Shown: positions 36,026-43,891 of the stretch, one piece after another | How positions within the stretch are numbered: the first letter of the stretch is position 1 | Layout: each line of letters starts with the position of its first letter | DNA from: Neoluteolibacter marinus | Lineage (GTDB): Bacteria > Verrucomicrobiota > Verrucomicrobiia > Verrucomicrobiales > Akkermansiaceae | Length of the DNA: 62,859 nt | Reading direction: 5' to 3' | Assembly (NCBI RefSeq): GCF_014904755.1 | Contig: NZ_JACZFQ010000075.1 | Coordinates: 1-62,859 of the forward strand | The notes under the pieces: model-generated | What the model saw: only the letters and a program-made list of their open reading frames with translations | What the model was told of the DNA's origin: nothing | Databases searched by the model: none | Position numbers and translations under genes: made by a program

Positions 36026-37198
36026 ATGCGACCCATCCATTTCCTGCCCCTGACGACCCTCATGCTGCTTCCTTCGTGTAGCAAGGAGGAGGTCGCCGCC
36101 GCCCCGCAGATGCCGCCGGCCGCGGTGACCTACCAACCGGCGGTCGCCGAGACGGTGAAAATCACCCGCGAGCTCCCGGGCCGGATCGACGCGTTCCGGA
36201 CTTCCGAGGTCCGCGCGCGGGTTTCCGGGATTCTCCTGGAGAAGAGCTACCGCGAGGGCAGCGATGTCGCCGCCGGTGACCTGCTGTTCAAGATCGATCC
36301 GGCCCCGCTGCAAGCCGCCCGGGAAAACGCGGCGCCCGCCCTGGCCCGGGCGGAAGCCAGCCACCAGCAGGCGCAGAGCCTGTTCTCGCGCTACCAGTCG
36401 CTGGTCGACAGCAACGCGGTCAGCAAGAAGGACTACGACAATGCCGAGTCGGCGGTGAAAGTCGCCGCGGCCGAGGAAAAGGCCGCCGCGGCCGCGCTCA
36501 AGACCGCCGAACTCAATCTCGGCTACGCCACGGTCACCGCGCCAATTTCCGGTCGCGTCGGCAAGGCCCAGGTCACCGAGGGCGCACTGGTCGGCCAGAA
36601 CGAGGCGACCCGGCTCGCGGTGATCCAGCAGCTCGACCCGATCTACTTCGACTTCACCCAGTCCAGCACCGACTTGATCGCGCTGAAGCGGGCGATGAAA
36701 AGCGGTGAACTTTCGGAAATCGAACCCGGCAAGGCCGCCGCGACGCTGCTGCTGGAGGATGGCTCCGAGTATTCCTTCCCGGGCAAGATCCTCTTTTCGG
36801 AAGCGACCGTCGACGAGTCGACCGGTATGACCAGCCTGCGCGCCGAGTTTCCCAATCCCGACCGCTTGCTGCTGCCCGGCATGTTCGCCCGTGCGCGGGT
36901 CATCCAGGCGGTGAAGGAAAACGTGGTCACCGTTCCCCAGCGCGCCGTGACCCGCGTCCAGGGGGGCAAGGGCAGCGTGATGGTGGTCGACGAGTCCGAC
37001 CACGCCCAGCTGCGGATGATCGAGACCGACGACGCCGTCGGCGACCGCTGGGTCGTGACCTCCGGCCTGAAAGCCGGCGACCGCGTGATCATGGAAGGTC
37101 ACCTCAAGGCCCGCCCCGGCGCTCCGGTCGTGCCGGAACCATTCTCCCCCGCCGACACCGCCCGGAAAGAGACCGCCCAGCTCTCGAACAAAGGCTGA
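36026..37198 (+). CDS. RND efflux periplasmic adaptor (membrane fusion protein) lipoprotein
   Basis: This 390-aa protein is an AcrA/MexA-type adaptor. It has a lipobox (LLPSCSK) for acylation, a barrel-sandwich hybrid with lipoyl half-motifs around residues 40-200, a long coiled-coil hairpin (about 85-155), and beta-barrel and membrane-proximal domains. It connects the inner-membrane pump to the outer-membrane channel encoded downstream. It is the first gene of the efflux operon. Confidence 0.93.
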   Translation: MRPIHFLPLTTLMLLPSCSKEEVAAAPQMPPAAVTYQPAVAETVKITRELPGRIDAFRTSEVRARVSGILLEKSYREGSDVAAGDLLFKIDPAPLQAARENAAPALARAEASHQQAQSLFSRYQSLVDSNAVSKKDYDNAESAVKVAAAEEKAAAAALKTAELNLGYATVTAPISGRVGKAQVTEGALVGQNEATRLAVIQQLDPIYFDFTQSSTDLIALKRAMKSGELSEIEPGKAAATLLLEDGSEYSFPGKILFSEATVDESTGMTSLRAEFPNPDRLLLPGMFARARVIQAVKENVVTVPQRAVTRVQGGKGSVMVVDESDHAQLRMIETDDAVGDRWVVTSGLKAGDRVIMEGHLKARPGAPVVPEPFSPADTARKETAQLSNKG

Positions 37199-37292
37199 GC
37201 CCTTTCCAAGCCTCCCGCCTGCCGTGGCCCGCCGCTCCCGTTCCGGGCGCGTCCGTGGTCCCGTCTGCACCTCTCCCTAACCTCCATTCACC

Positions 37293-40200
37293 ATGGCCCG
37301 CTTCTTCATCGACCGCCCGGTCTTCGCCTGGGTGGTTTCCATCCTGATCGCCCTGCTCGGCATCATCTCGATCACCAAGCTGCCGGTCGCGCAGTACCCG
37401 TCGGTCGCGCCGCCATCGATTTCGATCACCGCGAACTACGCCGGCGCTTCCGCGGAAACGCTCAGCGACACCGTGACCTCGGTGATCGAGCAGCAGCTCA
37501 ACGGCATCGACAACCTGCTCTACATGTCGTCCGCCAGCGACGCCAACGGCACCGCCATCATCACGCTGTATTTCAAGCCGGGCACCAACCCCGACACCGC
37601 GCAGGTGCAGGTCCAGAACAAGGTCCAGCTCGCCACCCCGAGCCTGCCGCAGACCGTCCAGCAGCAGGGCGTGGTGGTCGCGAAGGCCACGCGGAACTAC
37701 ATGATGTTCATCGCGCTCTCGACCGATGACGGCAGCATGGACGACATCGCCCTCGGCAACTACCTCGCCGCGAACATGCTCGACCCGATCCGCCGGGTCG
37801 AAGGCGTGGGAGAGGTGATCCAGTTCGGCACCCAGTACGCGATGAGGATCTGGCTGGATCCCGACAAGCTGGTGAGCTTCAAGCTGACACCCGGCGACAT
37901 TTCCGAGGCGATCCGGGCCCAGAACACCCAGGTGCCGGTAGGTCAGATCGGCCAGCTCCCCGCGGTGGAAGGCCAGCAGCTCAATATCATCCTGCAGGGC
38001 CGCGCGACGCTGCGCGAGGTCGACGAGTTCAAGGACATCGTCCTGCGCGTCAATCAAGACGGCTCCCGCATCTACCTGCGCGATGTCGCGCGGGTGGAAA
38101 TGGGCGGCCAGGATTACTCGATCAAGGCGCGCATCGACGGCAAGCCGACCGCCGCCGCCGCGGTGAAGCTTTCGCCGACCGCCAACGCGCTCGACACCGC
38201 CGAGGGCGTCCGCGCCGAAGTCGACCGCCTGCAGGAGTACTTCCCGCCGGGCGTGAAGGTGATCTACCCGCTCGACACCTCGACCTTCGTGAAGATCTCG
38301 GTGGAGGAGGTGCTCAAGACCCTGGTGGAGGCGATCGTGCTGGTCTTCCTGGTGATGTATCTCTTCCTACAGAACTTCCGCGCCACGCTGATCCCCACGC
38401 TGGTGGTGCCCGTCGCGCTGCTGGGGACCTGCGGCCTGATGCTGGCCTTCGGTTTCTCGATCAACGTGCTGACCATGTTCGGCATGGTGCTGGCCATCGG
38501 CATCCTGGTGGACGACGCCATCGTGGTGGTTGAAAACGTCGAGCGCATCATGAGCGAGGAAGGCCTGCCCGCCAAGGAGGCCACACGCAAGGCGATGGGC
38601 CAGATCACTGGTGCGCTGATCGGCATCACGGTCGTGCTCACCGCGGTGTTCCTGCCGATGGCCTTCTTCGGCGGCTCGGTCGGCACCATCTACCGCCAGT
38701 TCACCATGTCGATGGTGTCCTGCATGCTGTTCTCCATCTTCCTCGCGCTGACGCTGACGCCGGCCCTGTGCGCGACCTTGCTCAAAAAGGTCGACGCCGG
38801 GCACCACCACGCCAAGCGCGGCTTCTTCGGCTGGTTCAACCGCACCTTCGACCGCATGACCGACCGCTACCAGGGCTGGGTCGGCGTGCTGCTGCGGCGC
38901 ACCGCCGTGGGCATGCTCGCCCTGCTGGTTGTCGTCGGCGGCGTGGTCACGCTCTACCAGCGGATGCCGTCCGCATTCCTGCCGGAGGAAGACCAGGGCT
39001 ACTTCCTCACGCTGATGTCCCTGCCGGAAGGCGCGACCGACGAGCGCACCGGCGAGGTCCTGAAAAAGGCGGAGGCGTATTTCGCGGAGCAGCCGGAGAT
39101 CGAGCACTACTTCACCGTCGCCGGCTTCAGCTTCGCGGGGAAGGCGCAGAACTCCGCGCTGGCCTTCATCCGCCTCAAGCCCTGGGAAGAACGCGAGGGC
39201 AAGGCCCACAAGGTCCAGGCCGTGATCCAGCGCGCGCTCATGGGCCTCGGCGGGATCAAGGACGCCATCGTCTTCCCGCTCAATCCGCCGGCCATTCCCG
39301 AACTCGGCACCTCGTCCGGCTTCGACTTCTGGCTGCAGGATGTCGGCGGCGTCGGCCATGAAAAGCTGGAGGCCGCGAAGAACCAACTGCTCGGCATGGC
39401 CGCGCAGAATCCGAAGCTGATGCAGGTGCGTCCGCAGGGCCTGGCCGATGCCGCGCAGATGAAGATCGAGCTCGACCAGGACAAGGCCAGCGCGCTCGGC
39501 GTCTCGCTCGCCGACATCAACACCACCATGCAGACCGCCTTCGGGTCGGCCTACGTGAACAACTTCGTCAACGGCCCGCGGGTCCAGCGGGTGATCGTGC
39601 AGCTCGACGCGGCATTCCGCATGAGCCCCGAGGACATCGGCAAGGTCTACGTCCGCAACCGCGACGGCGGCATGGTGCCGCTGTCGGAGGTCACCCGCAT
39701 CGAGTGGTCCTACGGCTCGCCCCAGCTCCAGCGCTACAACGGCATCCCGGCGGTGAACATCGTCGGCAGCGCCGCCCCGGGCATGAGCTCAGGCGAGGCG
39801 ATGGACGAGATGGAAAAGATGGCGGCGCAATTGCCGCCCGGCCTCGGCTTCGAGTGGAGCGGCCAGTCGCTGGAGGAACGCATCTCCGGCAACCAGGCGC
39901 CGATGCTCTACGGCGTCTCCATCCTCATCGTCTTCCTCTGCCTCGCCGCGCTCTACGAGAGCTGGTCGATCCCCGTGGCGGTGATCCTGGTGGTGCCGCT
40001 CGGCATCCTCGGCGCGCTCGCCGCGGTGTCCTTCCGCGACTTGCCGAACGACGTCTATTTCAAGGTCGGCCTGCTCACCACCGTCGGCCTCTCGACCAAG
40101 AACGCCATCCTCATCATCGAGTTCGCGCTCGACCTGCAGAAGGAGGGCAGGGGCCTCGTCGCCGCCGTGCTGGAGGCGGTGAAGCTCCGGCTCCGCCCGA

Positions 40201-40451
40201 TCCTGATGACCTCCATGGCCTTCGTCCTCGGCGTCGTCCCGCTGGTCATCAGCACCGGCGCCGGCTCCGCCAGCCAGAACGCGATCGGCACCGGCGTGGC
40301 CGGGGGAATGATCACGGGCACGGTGCTCGCGGTGTTTCTGGTGCCGGTTTTCTATGTCGTCATCCGCCGCCTGAGCGACCGCCTCGGCCGTCGCCGCGCC
40401 GCAACCCCGGAAGCTCCCTTCCTCGACGACGGGCAGACCCACCCCGCTTGA
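37293..40451 (+). CDS. RND multidrug efflux pump, HAE1 (AcrB/MexB) type
   Basis: This 1052-aa inner-membrane protein starts with the RND signature MARFFIDRPVFAWVVSI. It has twelve membrane helices and two large periplasmic loops. TM4 carries the proton-relay pair in GILVDDAIVVVEN. The length and GLLTTVGLSTKNAILIIEFA in the second half match drug-efflux pumps, not metal pumps. It would export hydrophobic drugs or other toxic compounds using the proton gradient. Confidence 0.96.
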   Translation: MARFFIDRPVFAWVVSILIALLGIISITKLPVAQYPSVAPPSISITANYAGASAETLSDTVTSVIEQQLNGIDNLLYMSSASDANGTAIITLYFKPGTNPDTAQVQVQNKVQLATPSLPQTVQQQGVVVAKATRNYMMFIALSTDDGSMDDIALGNYLAANMLDPIRRVEGVGEVIQFGTQYAMRIWLDPDKLVSFKLTPGDISEAIRAQNTQVPVGQIGQLPAVEGQQLNIILQGRATLREVDEFKDIVLRVNQDGSRIYLRDVARVEMGGQDYSIKARIDGKPTAAAAVKLSPTANALDTAEGVRAEVDRLQEYFPPGVKVIYPLDTSTFVKISVEEVLKTLVEAIVLVFLVMYLFLQNFRATLIPTLVVPVALLGTCGLMLAFGFSINVLTMFGMVLAIGILVDDAIVVVENVERIMSEEGLPAKEATRKAMGQITGALIGITVVLTAVFLPMAFFGGSVGTIYRQFTMSMVSCMLFSIFLALTLTPALCATLLKKVDAGHHHAKRGFFGWFNRTFDRMTDRYQGWVGVLLRRTAVGMLALLVVVGGVVTLYQRMPSAFLPEEDQGYFLTLMSLPEGATDERTGEVLKKAEAYFAEQPEIEHYFTVAGFSFAGKAQNSALAFIRLKPWEEREGKAHKVQAVIQRALMGLGGIKDAIVFPLNPPAIPELGTSSGFDFWLQDVGGVGHEKLEAAKNQLLGMAAQNPKLMQVRPQGLADAAQMKIELDQDKASALGVSLADINTTMQTAFGSAYVNNFVNGPRVQRVIVQLDAAFRMSPEDIGKVYVRNRDGGMVPLSEVTRIEWSYGSPQLQRYNGIPAVNIVGSAAPGMSSGEAMDEMEKMAAQLPPGLGFEWSGQSLEERISGNQAPMLYGVSILIVFLCLAALYESWSIPVAVILVVPLGILGALAAVSFRDLPNDVYFKVGLLTTVGLSTKNAILIIEFALDLQKEGRGLVAAVLEAVKLRLRPILMTSMAFVLGVVPLVISTGAGSASQNAIGTGVAGGMITGTVLAVFLVPVFYVVIRRLSDRLGRRRAATPEAPFLDDGQTHPA

Positions 40452-40472
40452 AACCCGAATCCGACCAATCCC

Positions 40473-41882
40473 ATGAAATCTTCCCGCATCCCCGGCTTTC
40501 ATCCGCTGTCCCTCGGCTTCGCGCTGACCGGTGTGGCCTTCGTCCTCGGCTCCTGCTCCCTCGATCCGGAACTCGGCACGGTTTCGTCGCCCGTTTCCGC
40601 CAACTTCCCCGGCAACAGCGGCGGCGAGGTGCCCGCCGACATCGCCTGGCAGAAGTTTTTCACCGATCCCCGGCTCGAAAAGATCGTCGCCACCGCGCTG
40701 GCGAACAACCGCGACCTTCGCGTCGCCGCGCTGAACGTCGAACAGGCCAGGGCCCAGTACGGGATCTCCCGTAGCCAGCTCTTCCCCGCGGTCGAGCTGG
40801 GCGGCAGCGGTGTCCGCCAGCGGACAGGAGGCTCGTCCGCCACCGGCGGCAAGGCGCTGGAAACCCGCGCCTACGACGTTTCGGTGGGCCTGGTCTCCTA
40901 CGAGCTCGACCTGTTCGGGCGGGTCCGCAGCATGAACACCTCGGCCCTGGAGGGTTATTTCGCGACCGATGCCGCGCGCACCGGGGTCCAGATCTCGCTG
41001 GTGGCGGAGGTAGCCAACCAGTACCTCACCGAGCGGGCGCTGCAGGAGCAGATCGAACTCTCCCGGCAGACGCTCGACACCTTCAGCGAGACCTACACGC
41101 TGATGAAGGGGCGCTACGACGCCGGCGACGTGTCGGAACTCGACCTGCGCTCGGTGGAAGTCCAAGTGCAGACCGCGAAGTCGAACCTTGCCAGCTACCG
41201 GCAGCAGGTCGCCCAGGTGAACAACGCGCTCGCCTTTCTCGCCGGAGGCAGCTTGCCATCGGGGCTGCCCGCCGGCAGGTCGCTCGACCGCGCGCTGGTC
41301 GCCGACGTCCGGGCCGGGGTCTCGTCGGATCTCCTGCAGCGTCGTCCAGACATCCGCGAAGCGGAGCACCAGCTGCGGGCGGCGAACGCGAACATCGGGG
41401 CGGCCCGGGCGGCATTCTTCCCGCGCGTCACCCTGACCGCCGGCGGCGGCGTCGCGAGCGGCAGCCTTTCGAAGTTGTTCTCCGATGGCACCGGCATCTG
41501 GAGCTTCGCCCCGCAGGTGAGCGTGCCGATCTTCGACGGTGGCCGGAACAAGGCCAACCTCGAGTCGGCCGAAATCGGCAAGCGGATGGAGATCGCCCGC
41601 TACGAGAAGGCGATCCAGACCGGCTTCCGCGAGGTGGCCGACGGCCTTGCCGCGCGCCGGGGACTGGCGGAGCGGATCGAGGCGAACGCGGCATTGGTGA
41701 AGGCCCAGCAGACGCGTTTCGAGCTCGCCGACGCCCGCTACAAGGAGGGTCTGGACAGCTACTTCGAGGTGCTTTCCGCCCAGCAGGACCTCTACAACGC
41801 GCAGCAGGCGCTGATCCAGCTGCGGCTGGCGCGCGAGGTGAACTCGGTGAACCTCTACAAGGCCTTGGGCGGCGGATGGTGA
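40473..41882 (+). CDS. Outer-membrane efflux channel lipoprotein, OprM/NodT type
   Basis: This 469-aa TolC-family protein has a lipobox (VLGSCSL), and two repeats of the outer-membrane efflux domain, with the second beginning around SVGLVSYELDLFGRV. Residues RRPDIREAEHQLRAANA near the second repeat are typical. It completes the tripartite pump and is the last gene of the operon. Confidence 0.95.
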   Translation: MKSSRIPGFHPLSLGFALTGVAFVLGSCSLDPELGTVSSPVSANFPGNSGGEVPADIAWQKFFTDPRLEKIVATALANNRDLRVAALNVEQARAQYGISRSQLFPAVELGGSGVRQRTGGSSATGGKALETRAYDVSVGLVSYELDLFGRVRSMNTSALEGYFATDAARTGVQISLVAEVANQYLTERALQEQIELSRQTLDTFSETYTLMKGRYDAGDVSELDLRSVEVQVQTAKSNLASYRQQVAQVNNALAFLAGGSLPSGLPAGRSLDRALVADVRAGVSSDLLQRRPDIREAEHQLRAANANIGAARAAFFPRVTLTAGGGVASGSLSKLFSDGTGIWSFAPQVSVPIFDGGRNKANLESAEIGKRMEIARYEKAIQTGFREVADGLAARRGLAERIEANAALVKAQQTRFELADARYKEGLDSYFEVLSAQQDLYNAQQALIQLRLAREVNSVNLYKALGGGW

Positions 41883-41903
41883 CCCGCGGTGCGAGGCGGT
41901 CGC

Positions 41904-41991
41904 GATGATCCGCAGTGGCAGGAGCGGCTTGGCCGCGGTTCTTTCTGGGAGGGGGGAACCGTGATGACAGGCCGCCCGGCTGCGGATCATC
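41904..41991. repeat. Nested inverted repeats in convergent intergenic region
   Basis: GATGATCCGCAG (41904-41915) is an exact inverted repeat of CTGCGGATCATC (41980-41991). Inside are two smaller hairpins: GCGGC-TTG-GCCGC (41924-41936) and CGGTTC...GAACCG (41936-41961). The region lies between the efflux channel gene and the convergent epimerase gene. It may be a bidirectional terminator or a small structured element. Confidence 0.55.
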
Positions 41992-42020
41992 CCGGCCGCT
42001 TCCGCCGATTGCCGGGGCGG

Positions 42021-42959
42021 TTAGCGCGCCGCCCGGCTTTCCAGCTCGCCTTTGAAGAAATCGAGCGTCGCGGCGAGTGCCTCGCCCAGCTGGTGGCAGG
42101 GCTGCCAGCCGGCCGCCATCAACTTGGCGGCGCTGGAGCGGGAATGCTTCACATCACCGGCGCGTTCGGGACCGTGCAGGACCTTCGAGCCTGAGCCGGC
42201 TGCGTCGAGGATCCGGCCCGCGAGGTCGTTGATGGTCATCTGGCCGCCGTAGCCGGCGTTGAAGACACCGGTCACCCCGGGGGTTTCGGCGGCGAACGCG
42301 AGGGCGCCGACAATGTCCTTCACGTAGATGAAGTCGCGGGTCTGCTCGCCGTCTCCGTGGACCGTGATGTCTTCGCCGAGGAGCGCCTTTTCGATGAAGA
42401 TCGGCACCGCGGCGGCATAGGCCCCCTTGGGATCCTGGCGCGGACCGAAGACGTTGAAGAAGCGGATGGCGGTGGTTTCGAGGCCGCGTTCGCGGTGGAA
42501 GAGGTCGAGGTAGTACTCGCCATCGAGCTTGGTGATGGCGTAGGGGCTCTTCGGTTCGGGCAGCATCTCCTCGACCTTGGGCACCGACGGATTGTCGCCA
42601 TAGATGGCCGCGGAAGAGGCGAACACGAGCTTCTTCACCCCGGCGGCGGCCGCGAGTTCGAGGACGTTGAGCAAGCCGTGGACGTTGATGTCGACGCACT
42701 CGCCGGGCTTCGACATCGACTCCGGCACGCTGACCATCGCGGCGAGGTGGAAGATGTAGTCGACGCCTTCGACGGCCTTGGCAACGAGCTCGCGGTCGGT
42801 GATGGAACCCTCGATGAAGACGTGCTTCAGGCCGTCGAGATTCTTGCGGTAGCCGGTGCGCAGGTTGTCGAGGACGCGGATTTCCTCCGCCTTGCCCTGG
42901 TAGTGTTCGACAATGTGAGAGCCAATGAAGCCGGAGCCGCCGGTGATGAGGATTTTCAC
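42021..42959 (-). CDS. NAD-dependent sugar-nucleotide epimerase/dehydratase
   Basis: This 312-aa extended short-chain dehydrogenase has the Rossmann motif TGGSGFIG and the catalytic SSAAIYG ... YAITK (Tyr and Lys). It resembles the UDP-glucose/UDP-N-acetylglucosamine 4-epimerase (GalE/WbpP) group, and so it likely makes nucleotide sugars for surface polysaccharide. The exact substrate cannot be decided. No other polysaccharide genes are adjacent. Confidence 0.9.
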   Translation of the reverse strand: MKILITGGSGFIGSHIVEHYQGKAEEIRVLDNLRTGYRKNLDGLKHVFIEGSITDRELVAKAVEGVDYIFHLAAMVSVPESMSKPGECVDINVHGLLNVLELAAAAGVKKLVFASSAAIYGDNPSVPKVEEMLPEPKSPYAITKLDGEYYLDLFHRERGLETTAIRFFNVFGPRQDPKGAYAAAVPIFIEKALLGEDITVHGDGEQTRDFIYVKDIVGALAFAAETPGVTGVFNAGYGGQMTINDLAGRILDAAGSGSKVLHGPERAGDVKHSRSSAAKLMAAGWQPCHQLGEALAATLDFFKGELESRAAR

Positions 42960-43142
42960 GGTGAGAGAAGTTTAGCTGACCGGGGCGACGGTCCTACGGA
43001 TTCCGCGATTATGCACGGAAAAATGCATGAAAAATCTTTTTCGGATTAAAAAAGTGATGCAGGTGGCTGGCTTAGGGTGGGGTGCGATCGCTGATCGGCG
43101 AATTGATTTGATCGGCAGGGTCGGGAGCGGGGAGCCTTGGCC

Positions 43143-43820
43143 ATGTTCCTACCGGGATTCCGCGATCTGGTCAAAGAGGGCTGGGTGAAAGTGATCGACG
43201 AACTGAAGGTGTCGGGCGGCCTGCCGGTGCCAGAGCTGTGCCGTCGTCTGGGTGGGAGCTACATGGGCATGAAGGACCAATGCGACCGTCTGGTGAAGCT
43301 GGGCTACGTCGAAAAATGGCGCCTGCCGAGGACGGAAGTGGGACGGCCCGAGATCATGTACCGCCTGACCCCGAAAGCGGACGCGCTCTTCGTCCATGCC
43401 GGTGTCGGCCTGACCCTGGAGTTGCTGGATGCCGCCCGATCCTTGTTCGGCGATACGGCCCCGGAGCGACTGCTGTTGCAGTACTTCGGCCAGTTGCGGG
43501 AGCGCTGGCAGCCGAAGCTGGCCAAGGGCAAGTCCCTGGTGGAGCGCGCCACCATGTTGTCGGGATTGCGCGAGAAGGAGGGCTGCTTCGGACGCTGCCG
43601 CTACGATGCGCAGCGCGGGTTCCGGATCGAGGAGTACCATCATCCGCTGCAGCCCGTGTTCGCGGTCTATCCCGGGGCGATCGCCCTGGAGTTGAGGATG
43701 ATGGAGGAGTTGCTGGGGACCCGGATCGTCCGCAAGGAGGTGCCCGGCGGGCGTGGCGGGCCGGCGCGGGTGGACTACGAGGTGGCCACGCTGGGCGTGC
43801 GGGAGGTGACGGAAATCTGA
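43143..43820 (+). CDS. HTH transcriptional regulator, SufR/ArsR-like
   Basis: This 225-aa protein has a winged-helix N-terminus (residues 8-80): KVSGGLPVPELCRRLGGSYM, then a recognition region and a wing (RTEVGRPEIMYRLTPKAD). The C-terminal half has a CFGRC pair and ends in an effector-like domain similar in layout to SufR-type iron-sulfur sensors. The evidence for a cluster is weak because the other Cys ligands are not obvious. ATG 43143 is preferred over TTG 43137. Confidence 0.7.
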   Translation: MFLPGFRDLVKEGWVKVIDELKVSGGLPVPELCRRLGGSYMGMKDQCDRLVKLGYVEKWRLPRTEVGRPEIMYRLTPKADALFVHAGVGLTLELLDAARSLFGDTAPERLLLQYFGQLRERWQPKLAKGKSLVERATMLSGLREKEGCFGRCRYDAQRGFRIEEYHHPLQPVFAVYPGAIALELRMMEELLGTRIVRKEVPGGRGGPARVDYEVATLGVREVTEI

Positions 43821-43891
43821 GTTTCGCCGGGATGCGGGTGAATAGGCAGGGGTGAGGCCGGGTCAAAGGATCGTCTACCCCGCGACCTCCG

